A DNA stretch of 64,000 bases from Niveomyces insectorum RCEF 264 (lineage: Eukaryota > Ascomycota > Sordariomycetes > Hypocreales > Cordycipitaceae). This document shows, in pieces, positions 11,798-22,873 of this stretch. The DNA lies in the NCBI GenBank assembly GCA_001636815.1, contig AZHD01000017.1, positions 31,944 to 95,943 of the forward strand. Reading direction: 5' to 3'. The notes beneath the pieces were generated by a model. It ran no database searches. It was not told the DNA's origin and saw only the letters and a program-made list of their open reading frames with translations. The position numbers and the translations under genes are program-made. Every line of letters starts with the position of its first letter. The stretch's first letter is position 1.

Positions 11798-12766
11798 ATG
11801 TCTTCGCTACTCGGATTGAAAACAGCCCTTATTGTTGGGGCAACCGGCAAACAAGGTGGCGCTGTCATCAAATCTCTTCTTGCCGAAAGCGATATGAAAA
11901 TCTTTGCGCTCACACGCGACTCAGCTTCTGCTCGGGCACAGGCGTTGGTGAAAGCACATCCCGAGAAAATCAATCTCGTCCAGGGAGATGTGCTTAAGCC
12001 TGCAACCATCTTTTCTGGACAACCGCACGGCTCTGTCTTTGCACTTTTTGTGGTCACCAACCCGTCGGATGAAGAAGCACAGGCTATCCCACTCATCGAT
12101 GCTGCTGTCAGCCATGGTGTCAGACACATTGTGTTCTCTAGTGTGGACCGCGGTGGTGATGTGCGCAGCTGGAACAACCCTACCAACGTGCGCCATTTCT
12201 ACGAAAAACACAACATCGAGGTCTATCTGCGTGACAAGGCCAGAAAATCTGCAGATGGGACAACAGCGTCGTCTCCCGCCTCGTCGCCATTCACTTGGAC
12301 GATTTTGCGGCCGGTTGCTTTCATGGATAACATGGTCCCGGGCATGGCCTGCAGCCTGTTCATGAGCTGGTGGTCCATTTCTGTAGAACGCAATCGGAAG
12401 CTGCAGCTTGTGGCCACCACTGACATTGGCATCTGGGGTGCGCGCTCTATCATTACTTCGGCCAAGGCAAAGCCCGGCATGGCTTCGCCGTATGTCAACC
12501 GGGCTATAAGTTTGGCTGGTGACGAACTGACGCTGGTGGAAGCCCGTCAGATTTTCCGTCGTGTTGTCGGCCATGAGGCACCGAAGGCGTGGTGGATTTT
12601 TGGACGGATTCTTCTTTGGGCGATCGGCGACATGAACAAAATGTTTGCCTTTTTCCAACGAGAAGGCTATGGAGCGGACATCGCAGCAGTTCGTGCGGAG
12701 GAGCCTGAGCTGAAGAATTTTGAGACTTGGCTACGAGATGAGAGCGGGTGGACAAAGGAGAAATAA
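11798..12766 (+). CDS. NmrA-like NAD(P)-binding protein
   Basis: A single exon of 322 codons. It opens with a Rossmann fold, VGATGKQGG, near residue 13 and continues with features of the NmrA/HSCARG group: LVQGDVLKP, FALFVVTNP, HIVFSSVDRGG. The active-site YxxxK of classical short-chain dehydrogenases is absent. NmrA-type proteins are usually redox sensors or transcription co-regulators rather than enzymes, but some act in secondary metabolism. The C-terminal part (GYGADIAAVRAEEPELKNF) is also family-typical. It stands alone between intergenic regions, so context does not narrow its role. Confidence 0.88.
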   Translation: MSSLLGLKTALIVGATGKQGGAVIKSLLAESDMKIFALTRDSASARAQALVKAHPEKINLVQGDVLKPATIFSGQPHGSVFALFVVTNPSDEEAQAIPLIDAAVSHGVRHIVFSSVDRGGDVRSWNNPTNVRHFYEKHNIEVYLRDKARKSADGTTASSPASSPFTWTILRPVAFMDNMVPGMACSLFMSWWSISVERNRKLQLVATTDIGIWGARSIITSAKAKPGMASPYVNRAISLAGDELTLVEARQIFRRVVGHEAPKAWWIFGRILLWAIGDMNKMFAFFQREGYGADIAAVRAEEPELKNFETWLRDESGWTKEK

Positions 12767-13739
12767 CTCGGCGACTGTGGAAAACAGAAGAAAAATGGGT
12801 GGATGGCTACAAACGGTTCTCGGATACACTTTCACTTTTGGTCTCATTAGTATAATTTGCCGGCCTCTGGTACCGGGTATCATAATGTACAATAGCAAAT
12901 ACCTGTGCCGACGCAATTGCCAATCTGAGCTCTAAAAGCATCACTTCCAAGCAAGCTCCCATTTTAGTATGTTACAATTTTATGCTATGCATACTCCGTA
13001 ACAATCCCACACAGCATTGTATATGTTGCGTTAGAAATGGACCAAATATGTATGCAGAGTAACAAAGCAGAAATCACATCTCGTACGGGAGGTTCGATTT
13101 GTTGTTTTGTTAGTAGTGCACGGTTTGCGGTGAGAGAACCGGCATGGGATACGGTCTTGGCCTTTGTCTGTGCCTCTACGTACCTATTTTAACTGATGTC
13201 GAGGCCTAACTACAAGCAGCACGGGACCTGCCAAGTTGAAGTATAATACTGCATCATTTGGATGGCTGGTAACGATTGTCAACAAATGGGCAGTTGGCGG
13301 TCATTAGGCGATAGATCGGTCGACTTGAAGAACGGCCTGAGCAGTTTCGACCGTGAGAAGGGAAGATGATTCCAAAACGCGTCGGCGTCATCGAAATCAG
13401 AGAACCCGTTTTATTAGAGGTAATGCGAACTTTCATAGATTTTTTGTTTTGTTTTGATTTTTAGATTGATACGTCTAATGGGGCGCTACTTCTAGCGAGC
13501 CCCAAAGGAACTACAACACGACTTATAAAATGTCCTTGACGTGTTTTAACCTGCACTAACTGAAGATCTTGCCTGGCATTTTCTCTGTACGCCTAATACT
13601 TCGAGTTGCACCCCTTGTCCTTTAACTGGCGTCATCGTATGTATTGCACGTAATATGCAAAATCTTGTTCGACGTTAATAAACAAAAATAACCAAACAAA
13701 GTCGACCGTGCTGGCGGTGCACCCAGTTTGTTCGACACC
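12767..13739. other. intergenic, no gene seen
   Basis: About 970 bases between the NmrA-like and Rtt106 stop codons (convergent genes). It holds only short frames and one TACTCCGTA element at 12992-13000. Confidence 0.4.
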
Positions 13740-15318
13740 TTAAGCTTCGACACCGTGACCGTCTTCGTCACCACTCATATTGCCCGCCACTTCATGGTTT
13801 TCTACTTCTTCTTCGTCGTCGTCCTCACCATCTCCTTCGTCTTCGCTGCTTTCGTTAGAGCCATCGCTATCTCCACTGCTACCTGGATCATAGTCTTCTT
13901 CCAGTTCGTCTTCCTGGTCTTGCAACTGCTTTTCGGCACGCTGCAACTCTGTCAAGCCGTCGTCTTCCTCCTCGCGGTCAGCCTCCCCAATGCCGGTGCC
14001 ACCACCTGTTTCCGTGCTGATAGCTTCCCCACCGCCGCCGCCTCGTCGTTTTCCCTCTCCCCGAGCGTTCTCAATCAGTTGACGCTTGGCCTTGCGGCGC
14101 TCCGCCATGCTTCGGTCCTGCAGACCGTGGCGACGTACGTACGTCTCGTCGATCGTGCCGTAATCTTCTTGATCAACCATGGCAAATTCGACTTCTTCCG
14201 TACTTCCATAGACATCAACTTCAACCACAATATTGAAAGTGCGCTGTAGCACGTTTGTGTAACTGACGGCCGCAATACGATCGAGCGGAAGAAAGAGCAG
14301 GGGCTTCTTGAAACACCAAAGAATGCCCGTTGGTAGGAAAAAAAGATAGCCGTCTTTGCTGCCGCGGAACGCGCGCACGTGCACAGCCTTCTCGTTGGGA
14401 CGGAGGACTTGACGAGAAACACTGTGAAAGACCTCGGCGTTGGTGCTGACAACATCGCAAACGCATGGGTTGCCGGACGAGCGCAACTGATTTTCTAGTG
14501 CCCAGTGCAACAGCGTGCTATACGAATCCGAAAAGGGCGAAGCCAAGCCCGCAGAAGCTCCGCCCACGGAGCCTGGCTTCGGTGCAGTGGCGGGTACGGT
14601 GAAAATCAAAGGATCAACGATGTCGGAGGGCGGGGTGGCTTTCGAGAGCGAAGCTAGTGCCGCATCACGGGGAAATAGGATGTAGTTGAACTGCTGCTGG
14701 GCCTTTTCGGGAACGGGAACGTAGAAGACGTGTTCTGCACATTTCGTCAGTGTGTGCGTTCCTCGCTTGTCAATGGTTCGGTAAAAGACAACTGGATGCT
14801 TGAGGCCCACCAATATCTTTCCATGCATATGCTATGCCTTGTACCGGCCCGGTGTCGTTTGCGGCTCTTGCGTAAAGGTAGTTCTTCGTGAAGCATAGGC
14901 TTAATTTTTTGCGTTGCGGGAGAGACACGGAGATGTCTCTAATTTCGAGCAAAACTGCTTCAGTGGCTGCTGCCAACGCAACTGCGTGGCCACTAGATGC
15001 AGCTGTAGCGTGGCGTGCGGGAAGCATGCTGGAGACGTGGCCATTTGCGCCCCTTCCCTCTCCTTCCGTCGCGTCGAGTTTCCTTCGCTTAGATGCCGGC
15101 TCGTTGCCGGCATATATTTGGTCGTAGACAAAGCTCGCTATATCATTGAAAAGGGTGACACGAGAAGGATTGTCTGTCGAAAGAATTGTCAGGTCTGGAA
15201 CATTGGAAGAATGTTTAGGAAAAAAATCCTTACCCGCGGCCCTTTTGATATTCTCTATGAGATCGGGACGGGACCGAAAAGTGAGGCTCAGCCTCTCGTT
15301 GTCGAGGCCGGAAGCCAT
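13740..15318 (-). CDS. rtt106: Histone chaperone Rtt106
   Basis: Exons 15318-14811 and 14734-13740 are joined by a 76-nt intron (GTGGGC donor, CTGAC branch, TGCAG acceptor), giving 500 aa. The join restores YAWKDIEHVFYVPVPEK. Family features are the N-terminal SLTFRSRPDLIENIKRAA, the tandem PH-like fold including RGSKDGYLFFLPTGILW, and LQRTFNIVVEV. A long acidic tail of Glu/Asp/Ser follows (EEDYDPGSSGDSDGS and beyond). Rtt106 binds K56-acetylated H3-H4 and acts in replication-coupled nucleosome assembly and silencing. The tail is the expected histone-contacting acidic region. It lies divergent from no gene; upstream is 500 bases of intergenic DNA before argininosuccinate lyase. Confidence 0.92.
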
Positions 15319-15826
15319 ATCGCTGCGTTGAATAAATGGATATCACTTTTTTCCACACGTATTATCATCCAGCAGTGGCTTTTGGCATTTGAAAATCTGC
15401 TCCGCGGCAATCCCTGGCGGCGGCGGCGAATACGGTCTGTCTGGCTTTGTACGAGTAGTATTATACATACATACAGTTCGAAGTAGAATGGAATGTCCCA
15501 GCGGCGGCTAATTGGTCCTTCAATCTTTTCCTCCAGCCGCTAAACCGTATTCTTCACTCACTATGTACGTCATGTGACAGGTGTGCATTATGTGCTTACT
15601 GCTTAAAATGCTCCAAACAAAATTCACTACAAATAAAACCTTAGGAATTACACTGCAATACACTGCAATCACGGGAGTACTTAGCGACAAGCGAAAACGT
15701 TGGTAAATTTGTCAACAAATTTTTCCGGATGAAATTTTTCTATTGACCTATAAAGGCGTTTCGCACCCTTGACTTCTTTGAAACGATACGCTTGAACGGG
15801 CAACCTCTATATATTTTTGGCTGTCC
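15319..15826. other. intergenic between two minus-strand genes
   Basis: About 500 bases upstream of rtt106 and downstream of the argininosuccinate lyase stop codon. I saw no coding motif and no RNA gene. Confidence 0.4.
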
Positions 15827-17362
15827 CTAAATCAGCATGGCTTTGAGGACTGCAATCTGCTCCAAGACGGCGGCTTTGCTTGTGCCGCCCTTGGCGGAGC
15901 GCATTTCAACGCTCTTTTCGTAGTCAAACACCTCTTCGATGTCAGTGTCAAAACGGCTGTCGACGCCTTGAAGCTGCTCAAACGTGAGTTCGTTCATCGG
16001 CGTGTTCGTCTTTTCTGACAGCGCTACGCATTGGCCCGAGATGTGGTGCGTCTCACGAAACGGCACGCCTTTGCGCACCAAATAGTCTGCCAGGTCGGTG
16101 GCCAACATGAATGGGTCGAGTGCTGCCTTCATCTTGCTAGGCTGGATGGCGAGCGTAGCCAGCACGCCCTCGGCGATCTGAATGCTGTCGCCCACAGTCT
16201 TGACGTGGTCCAACATGGGCTCCACGCTTTCCTGTAAGTCTTTGTTGTAAGTGCTCGGCAGGCCTTTGAGAGTCATCATAAAGCCAGCCATGTGGCCGAA
16301 CGCACGACCAGATTTGCCCCGCAGCAGTTCCAAGCTATCCGGGTTTTTCTTTTGGGGCATTAGGCTACTGCCCGTCGAGTAGGCGTCCGCCAAGCGCACA
16401 AATCCAAACTCAGCGGACGAGTAGATAATAAGATCTTCCGCCCAGCGGCTGATGTGCTGCATCAGTGTAGCACCCCACTGCAAAGTTTCCGCAACGAAGT
16501 CGCGGTCGGCCACGCCACCCATAGAATTCCATAAAAGGGTCTCAAAACCAAGCTCGGACGCCATGGCAGCACGGTCAATGCCAAACGGGTTGCCGGCAAG
16601 GGCGCCGCAGCCGAGCGGCGAGCGGTTGACGCGGTGGATGACCTCGCGTAGACGCTCGAGATCGCTCGCGAAAGCAAATCCATACGATAACATCCAGTGG
16701 CTCCAGCGGATCGGCTGGGCGCGCTGCAGGTGCGTATAGCCCGGCATGATGTAGTCGAGTTCGCTTTCGGCACGCTGGGCGGTGACGCGCAGAAAGCTGA
16801 CAAGGTAGCCTTCGATCGTGCGCAGCGCATCGCGCAACCACATGCGCATGTCTGTTGCGATTTGCTCGTTGCGGGACCGCCCAGTGTGCAACTTGCCAGA
16901 GATATCCTTGCCAATCAGCTCGCCGAGGCGACGTTCGTTCGCGGTGTGGATGTCCTCGTCCTGGCCCGGAACAATCTTGAAGTTGCCTTCCGCCCACTCT
17001 CTCTCAACGTTTTGCAGGCCGGCTTCGATCTGTTTGAATTCGTCCTCGGTGAGAATACCTGCTCGAAAGTTGGCGCGTGCAAAAGCTATGCTGCCGAGGA
17101 CATCTTGCTTGTGCAGGGCCTGGTCGAAGTAAATGCTTTCGTTGTACGCCACCATGAGGGGATCGAGACCGCCTAGAAAGAGGTGCGCATTTGCCAACGG
17201 GTTAGCCAAACGTGCTAAATATGAAGAGAACAAGGCGGCAACCAAAATCCAAGCAAGAAACAAACGTTGCGCGAGCATGAACCGAAAACGCGGCCGTTTC
17301 TCAAACTTACCGGTAAAACGACCGCCCCAGAGCAGGTTCTCTTGCTTTTGTTGCGACGCCAT
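15827..17362 (-). CDS. arg4: Argininosuccinate lyase
   Basis: Exons 17362-17311 and 17172-15827 give 465 aa, the usual length. The enzyme splits argininosuccinate into arginine and fumarate in arginine synthesis. The 138-nt intron (GTAAGT donor, GGCTAAC branch, TTTCTAG acceptor) is a multiple of three with no stop, so the raw ORF reads through it and adds 46 mostly hydrophobic residues. Splicing restores LLWGGRFTGGLDPLM. Signatures are HTGRSRNEQIATDMR, MPGYTHLQRAQPIRW and the fumarate-lyase signature GSSLMPQKKNPD. A 159-codon plus-strand frame opposite it is a shadow. Confidence 0.95.
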   Translation of the reverse strand: MASQQKQENLLWGGRFTGKFEKRPRFRFMLAQRLFLAWILVAALFSSYLARLANPLANAHLFLGGLDPLMVAYNESIYFDQALHKQDVLGSIAFARANFRAGILTEDEFKQIEAGLQNVEREWAEGNFKIVPGQDEDIHTANERRLGELIGKDISGKLHTGRSRNEQIATDMRMWLRDALRTIEGYLVSFLRVTAQRAESELDYIMPGYTHLQRAQPIRWSHWMLSYGFAFASDLERLREVIHRVNRSPLGCGALAGNPFGIDRAAMASELGFETLLWNSMGGVADRDFVAETLQWGATLMQHISRWAEDLIIYSSAEFGFVRLADAYSTGSSLMPQKKNPDSLELLRGKSGRAFGHMAGFMMTLKGLPSTYNKDLQESVEPMLDHVKTVGDSIQIAEGVLATLAIQPSKMKAALDPFMLATDLADYLVRKGVPFRETHHISGQCVALSEKTNTPMNELTFEQLQGVDSRFDTDIEEVFDYEKSVEMRSAKGGTSKAAVLEQIAVLKAMLI

Positions 17363-20063
17363 GGTCTCTTTGCGCTTGGACAGGAACGGGAGAATCGAGT
17401 TAAATCCTGAGATGATGTGAAAAATAAATCATGAACCGAGGCAGTCAATCTTGTAGAGCGAGAAAAAAAAAATCTTCATACAGCCTCGCGGCCTTTCTGG
17501 CTCACCTCTGATGTTTTGTTAGTTTCGCATCGGGCTTAAGAAATTTACAGCGCTGTCATTGGACAAAGTGGTCCACATTGGCCGGCATCTCCCGCGGCGC
17601 AAGCGTCTTCAATAACCAAACGGATGATACATACAGCACTACGAGTAAGGATACGGTATAATTCCTTTACTGGTTTGCATATTTCGCCGTTTGGTATCAC
17701 GGAATACTTTTCATCAGATACATAGGTAGAATTTCAAGGGTTTTCTATTCAAAAAAATATTTCTCTGAATACTTACCAACCAGATTGAGGAGGCAGTGCT
17801 TTCAAGCACAGGGGGGCTGAGAACCAATCACAGCGGGTTACTAACTTTGGGCAAAACAATAGCCGCTGCATAAGCGAACCATCCATGAAGCGCTTGCCCC
17901 TCCCCCCACCCCCCAAAAATCTTTGATTTGTTTGTGGGGATGGGTGCGAGGGGGTGCAGTCTTTCTTCTATGTTTCGTGTTCGTACTCTTTTTTACCTAT
18001 CGCCCTTGCACAATGTTTGATTTGCTTGGCGCCCAGAGTACTGTTATGTGGTAGTAGCAAGAAGAAAAACAGACAACTTGTCACGTTGTCACGAAATAAA
18101 ACCCTCAGGAAACAGAGAAAAGGGCAGATGTGTTACGCTTTGTATGGCGTACTGTAACTTGGTTGGTTGTGAGCGATGAGCCAAGTTTGTCAGGTTTTGT
18201 CATTCCTAGGGCAGACGAAGTACAGATACATACAATACGTTTTATTCCTTAACCACGCGGTAATAGTATTACAGTTCCCACCTATACAGAGTAATAGAAG
18301 GGCGTAATAAGACTGACTTCGCTGCCTTTGCGAGATATTATAGCCTTTGGTGGTTGATAGTGTCTTGGCTTTGTTTCGAAGAAGCGCCGGGATGACCTCA
18401 AATGGTTTTCTTGCGGACAGAGACTATGTGTTGACACTTGGGTCCGTTCTCCATAATACGGAATATAAATATATACTGTAACCGAATACCGAGACCGAAA
18501 AAAGCGCCCTATGGACATATGTAGGTAATGCGAAAGAATACATTGGTTGTATTGCTTCGACTTGCGGCGGCCGCAGTGGCCGCGCACTAGGTTGTCGAGT
18601 GACTGACTGCAAAGAACGGAGCGGTTCCGTGCCCAAGAAGACAAAGCCTCCTGGCGACACAGCGTGTTACCAAACTCATCGTTTACTGTGACTAGACCAC
18701 AGTAAAAAGCTGCCGTCTATTCTTCACGGGCCTGAAACGAGCAAATAACTTTTTTGGTAACCAAGAGTCGAGGGAGTCAACCACACCATCACGGCCGTGA
18801 TCATTGTGACGCATAACTTAAAAACCGTATAAGAGGAGCACGTTGCCTCCTTACGATAAATATACATGTGTAATACCTCGTATAATAAATGTAATATTCC
18901 GTAGACCTACCATGGTGGTCCATCTCGTACTGGCTCCGAAAAAAAAAAAAAAATAAAACTGTTCGCTCATATTGTGCCAGCCTCAGAACGATTGGGGAAG
19001 GGGCTTCCGGGAAAGGAAAGAAAAGCCAAATAGTGACAGAGGGCAAAGAGCAAAGCGTAAACCGTAACGAAGACGCCTGGCCCAGTAGATTGTCGTTCTT
19101 CCTAAAATAGCCATTTCCCGCCTGGTCTGTTTGAGCTTTGTCGCCAGGCCGGCCGTTCACGCACTGTCATTGGTCTAAAGCTCCAGTTCATCACTTACGT
19201 ACACGCCTCTCCGCCAACCAAATGCGGCCAGAAACAAAGAGCCATTGAGTGCTATTGTTCTCCTATTGACAAACCTAAAAAGGAAACTTCACTTCGACAT
19301 GGGCTCAAGGTTTGGCTAGAAAACAATCGTGGTTCTTTTCTTTTAATTTTTTTTTCTCCCCCCTTTTTTTTTTCTCCCTTTGCCTTTTCTTTTCCCTTCA
19401 GATTATGATGTTGATTTTCTCTATCTAGGTACCCATTCTCATCTTATTATTCTCATCCTCTATAGCCTTTGCCGCTGTTGTTTTCACGGCCAGCTACTTT
19501 TTCTCTTCACTAGTCGACAGCTTCGTTTTTCATTACCTACATGCTCTTCAGGTGATTCATATTGACAGGTACCATGTGATGCTTTTTTCCTTTGTTCACT
19601 TTGTTCACTGATTTTTATATTTATTATTTATTTTTCCTCCCCCCCCCCTTTGCAGGTTTCGTTGCTATTTTAATCCTTATTCTTTCCTCGCCTTTGTTCT
19701 TTTTCGGTTTCCACTCTTGATTCTGGCACACCATCGCGGGTTTTGCTCCCAAACACATATTTTCCTTTGATGACAAGAACATCTCTTTCTTCCATTTCTC
19801 CGTTCTTTCATTCTCATTTTCGTTCTTGTGTATATGCCCATGGGTTATTTTTAATCGCTGGAGTCCTGGAACAAGGCCGTTTTGTTTTTAGTTCACGACA
19901 ATATTCCCATATTTCCTCATTTTCTCTCTTCACTTCTTGTCCATTCTTTTTAACTCGCTTTTACGCTTCATCATTACATCCACCCTTGAATTACCCACAA
20001 CGAAAAGCACATACCACAACTCTAGTATTGTAGCTCGGCTCCAATTGCGAAGACAAACCAACC
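17363..20063. other. 2.7-kb divergent intergenic region with pyrimidine-rich leader
   Basis: The region lies between argininosuccinate lyase (minus) and prm1 (plus). No ORF has a recognisable motif. From about 19330 to 20050 the plus strand is strongly C/T-rich, as in long fungal promoters and leaders, and probably belongs to prm1. Frames such as 19743-20033 are leader translations. A CCAAT box is present near 17825. Confidence 0.45.
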
Positions 20064-22367
20064 ATGAGCTCCAACAGAGAGAAGCTGGACGCGCATCCGT
20101 ATCCCGATGTACCCTCTTCGCTTCACCACGACTCCTTTGAGATGCATGCTGTTCACGCCGTCCAGTCGAGCAACAGCCCCCCTCATATGCCGGCAAAATA
20201 CGATTCCGCCGGCAACATCACACCTTATCTTGGATTGCGGGCCCGGTTGTCGCAGGTCTGGTTCAACCGCTGGACGGTTTTGCTGCTGCTTGTCCTGGTC
20301 CGCCTTGTCATCCTCGTCGCCGGCCTCAACGATGATATCGGAAATGCCCAAGCACAGGCCTTGGCCGCGTGCACAAAAGTTGAAGACGTCGGCAGTGCCA
20401 TGGCTTCCATGCCGCACTATCTGTCTTCCGGCGTCAATAGTCTAGCCGCCAGCGGCATTTCCAAAACCGTGCAGGGCATGGTGGAAATTCTGGAAATGAT
20501 CCTCACCGGCGTTGAGCAACTCATTCTTTTTGTTATCAACTTCTACATCGGTACCTACGTGTGTTTATCGTCGGCGTTGATTCACGGCGGCTTGGACGTG
20601 GGCATTGGTGCCGCAGACGAGGTCACCAAGGCTATGAACGACGCCATTGACGCCATCACTAACACGCTTTCGAGTGATGTGACCAGCGTACAGAACACCA
20701 TCAACGCCGCCTTTTCCGACATTGCGTCTGCCTCTAGCATTTTTGGCAAGACGATCGACCCGCCCACCCTTAACCTAACAGGACCCATCAGCGATCTCAA
20801 AAACATTCAGGTCAACGACACCAATTTTGTGAAAACCCTGGCGTTTCTAAACAACACCATCCCCACGTACGACCAGGCCGAGAACCTGACGAAGAATGCC
20901 ATTTCCATTCCCTTCAATATGGTCAAAACCGTTCTGAACAACACCTATGGCGGCTACCAGTTTGACACATCTGTCTTTCCCGTGGCCAAAAAGCAGGCCT
21001 TGACGTTTTGCTCTGGAAACGATGCTATCAGCACTTTTTTCCAATCGCTTTATGACGTCGCAAAAAACGCCAAAACCGCGTTTATCGTCACTTTGGTTCT
21101 GTTGGCCATCCTGGCTTGTGTGCCTATGACGTGGTTGGAAATTCACCGGTACCGCAGCCAACAGCGGCGTGCCAAGATATTGTCGGTGCACGGCTACGAC
21201 CCCATGGACGTTGTGTACATTGCGTCGCGACCGTATACGGCAACGGCAGGCATCAAGGCAGCCTCGCGCTTCCAAGGAAAACGCCAGCTGCTGACGCGCT
21301 GGGCCGTGGCTTATGCGACATCGTTCCCTGCCCTGTTTGTGCTGTCGCTGGCCGCGGCCGGATTCTTGTCGTGCATATGCATAGCCATTTTGCTGCGTGC
21401 TGTCCAGAAAGAGGCACCTGCGCTCACATCGCAGGTGAGCAACTTTGCGGACGATGTGGTTTCGACGCTCGAAAATGTATCGACCCAATGGGCCTCGGAT
21501 GCAAACGACGTCATTCTAGGCTTCCAAAATGAGGTCAACAACGACGTTCTGGGTTACGTCGTCAACGCGACGACAGCCGTCAACAACACGCTCAATACAT
21601 TCACGGACGAAATCAGCAAGGGTATCGATGCGGTCTTCAATGGTACGGTGCTGGACAACACCGTCAAGCAGATTGTACGATGCCTAATCGGCATCAAAAT
21701 TGACGCCATTGAGGAAGGTCTCACGTGGGTGCACGACCACGCCCATGTTACGCTGCCACAGTTTCCCAACAGCACATTCTCGTTGGGTGCCAAGGAGTCT
21801 ATTTCAAACGACACCGGTTTAACGTCATTTTTGTCAGATCCGGGCAGCGTTACCACGGACGACATCACCGCAGCCGTTGACAAAGTTGTTACCTACTTGC
21901 ATAACAACTTGGTCCAGGAGGCTTTAATATCCACGGGGTTGCTACTCGTCTACGCGATCGTCGTGCTCATCGGCGTCGTGCGCGCCATGGCCGGCATGGT
22001 GCAGCCGGACCGTACGCGAGCTGAGGGTGGTCAACGATTTTATTCAAACGCGTTGGACGTGGACGTAGCGAGCAGCAAAGGCAACAGCAACAATAGCAAT
22101 AATAATAGTAGTACCATCTACTGTCATAAAAACAACGGCATTCTTGACCAAGAATATGACGACGACCACGGTCAAAGGCCCTTTTTCCCGCGTTTTGATG
22201 GTGCCACCGAGAGCGCCGCTGCCGACGACAGCACTGCAGCCACCATGCGCGACGAGAAGCTGGCAACGGCCAACAACGTGTCGACCGGGCGTCGAAACGT
22301 GGTGCCGGCGAAGAAAGCGCATTGGCGTGGCAGCAGTTATGGCGACATGGAAGACGCGGCACGCTAG
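20064..22367 (+). CDS. prm1: Plasma membrane fusion protein Prm1
   Basis: A single exon of 767 codons with good start context (ACCATGAG). The architecture is that of Prm1, which promotes plasma-membrane merger during mating and hyphal/germling fusion. Hydrophobic segments are near residues 70-90 (WTVLLLLVLVRLVILVAGL), 145-180 (EQLILFVINFYIGTYVCL), 340-360 (FIVTLVLLAILACVPMTWL), 415-445 (FPALFVLSLAAAGFLSCIC) and 620-645 (ALISTGLLLVYAIVVLIGVV). Two large extracellular loops carry many N-x-S/T sites and amphipathic helices, as expected. The cytoplasmic tail holds an Asn/Ser run and is poorly conserved. Confidence 0.93.
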   Translation: MSSNREKLDAHPYPDVPSSLHHDSFEMHAVHAVQSSNSPPHMPAKYDSAGNITPYLGLRARLSQVWFNRWTVLLLLVLVRLVILVAGLNDDIGNAQAQALAACTKVEDVGSAMASMPHYLSSGVNSLAASGISKTVQGMVEILEMILTGVEQLILFVINFYIGTYVCLSSALIHGGLDVGIGAADEVTKAMNDAIDAITNTLSSDVTSVQNTINAAFSDIASASSIFGKTIDPPTLNLTGPISDLKNIQVNDTNFVKTLAFLNNTIPTYDQAENLTKNAISIPFNMVKTVLNNTYGGYQFDTSVFPVAKKQALTFCSGNDAISTFFQSLYDVAKNAKTAFIVTLVLLAILACVPMTWLEIHRYRSQQRRAKILSVHGYDPMDVVYIASRPYTATAGIKAASRFQGKRQLLTRWAVAYATSFPALFVLSLAAAGFLSCICIAILLRAVQKEAPALTSQVSNFADDVVSTLENVSTQWASDANDVILGFQNEVNNDVLGYVVNATTAVNNTLNTFTDEISKGIDAVFNGTVLDNTVKQIVRCLIGIKIDAIEEGLTWVHDHAHVTLPQFPNSTFSLGAKESISNDTGLTSFLSDPGSVTTDDITAAVDKVVTYLHNNLVQEALISTGLLLVYAIVVLIGVVRAMAGMVQPDRTRAEGGQRFYSNALDVDVASSKGNSNNSNNNSSTIYCHKNNGILDQEYDDDHGQRPFFPRFDGATESAAADDSTAATMRDEKLATANNVSTGRRNVVPAKKAHWRGSSYGDMEDAAR

Positions 22368-22873
22368 AACCGGCCGCAAACCACCGTCGCTGTGGACATT
22401 GAGGCGCCGCCGCGCTACGAGGCACAATAGCTGTGCTGAGCATAACAAACTGGTTTTGTTTCCGACTCATGGCACTGGGCTTTTTCCTTCCTTTTTTTTT
22501 GTTAGGATGGATACAGTTGCATACATAGATGAGCATATCACGTCATACTTTCTGGTGTGGGGGTTTTTTTTTGGATATTTTAGATCAGGTTCAACATAGC
22601 GTTTTGCATGTCTTCATCATTGTCCCTTCATTTCAATTCCGTTTTTCCTATTTTTTCATCGACGTCTTAGTGTACCACTTTCTTTCGCTACTACTACTAT
22701 TGTCTTGATGTTCATATCAGTATATACATTTTCAGCTGCAAGGCGATTTAAGGTTTACATGAAAAATGATAATAAAGGAGGCAACAAAAGGACGCACGGC
22801 AAAGTGTCACTGCGGTTTTATATCAGGAAAAAAATGGAAGTAATACAGGAAAGACGCTATACGTCCGTCTCTT
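22368..22873. other. intergenic between convergent genes
   Basis: About 500 bases of 3' flanking DNA for prm1 and the mitochondrial ribosomal protein gene. It is T-rich, with no motif-bearing ORF. Confidence 0.35.

Noticed and set aside
11921..12658. 245-codon minus-strand ORF
   Set aside because: It is antisense to the NmrA-like gene, whose Rossmann motif is clear on the other strand.
16697..17176. 159-codon plus-strand ORF
   Set aside because: It is antisense to argininosuccinate lyase and has no independent signature.
20847..21488. 213-codon minus-strand ORF
   Set aside because: It is antisense to prm1, and its His/Arg/Gln-rich composition is typical of a shadow frame.
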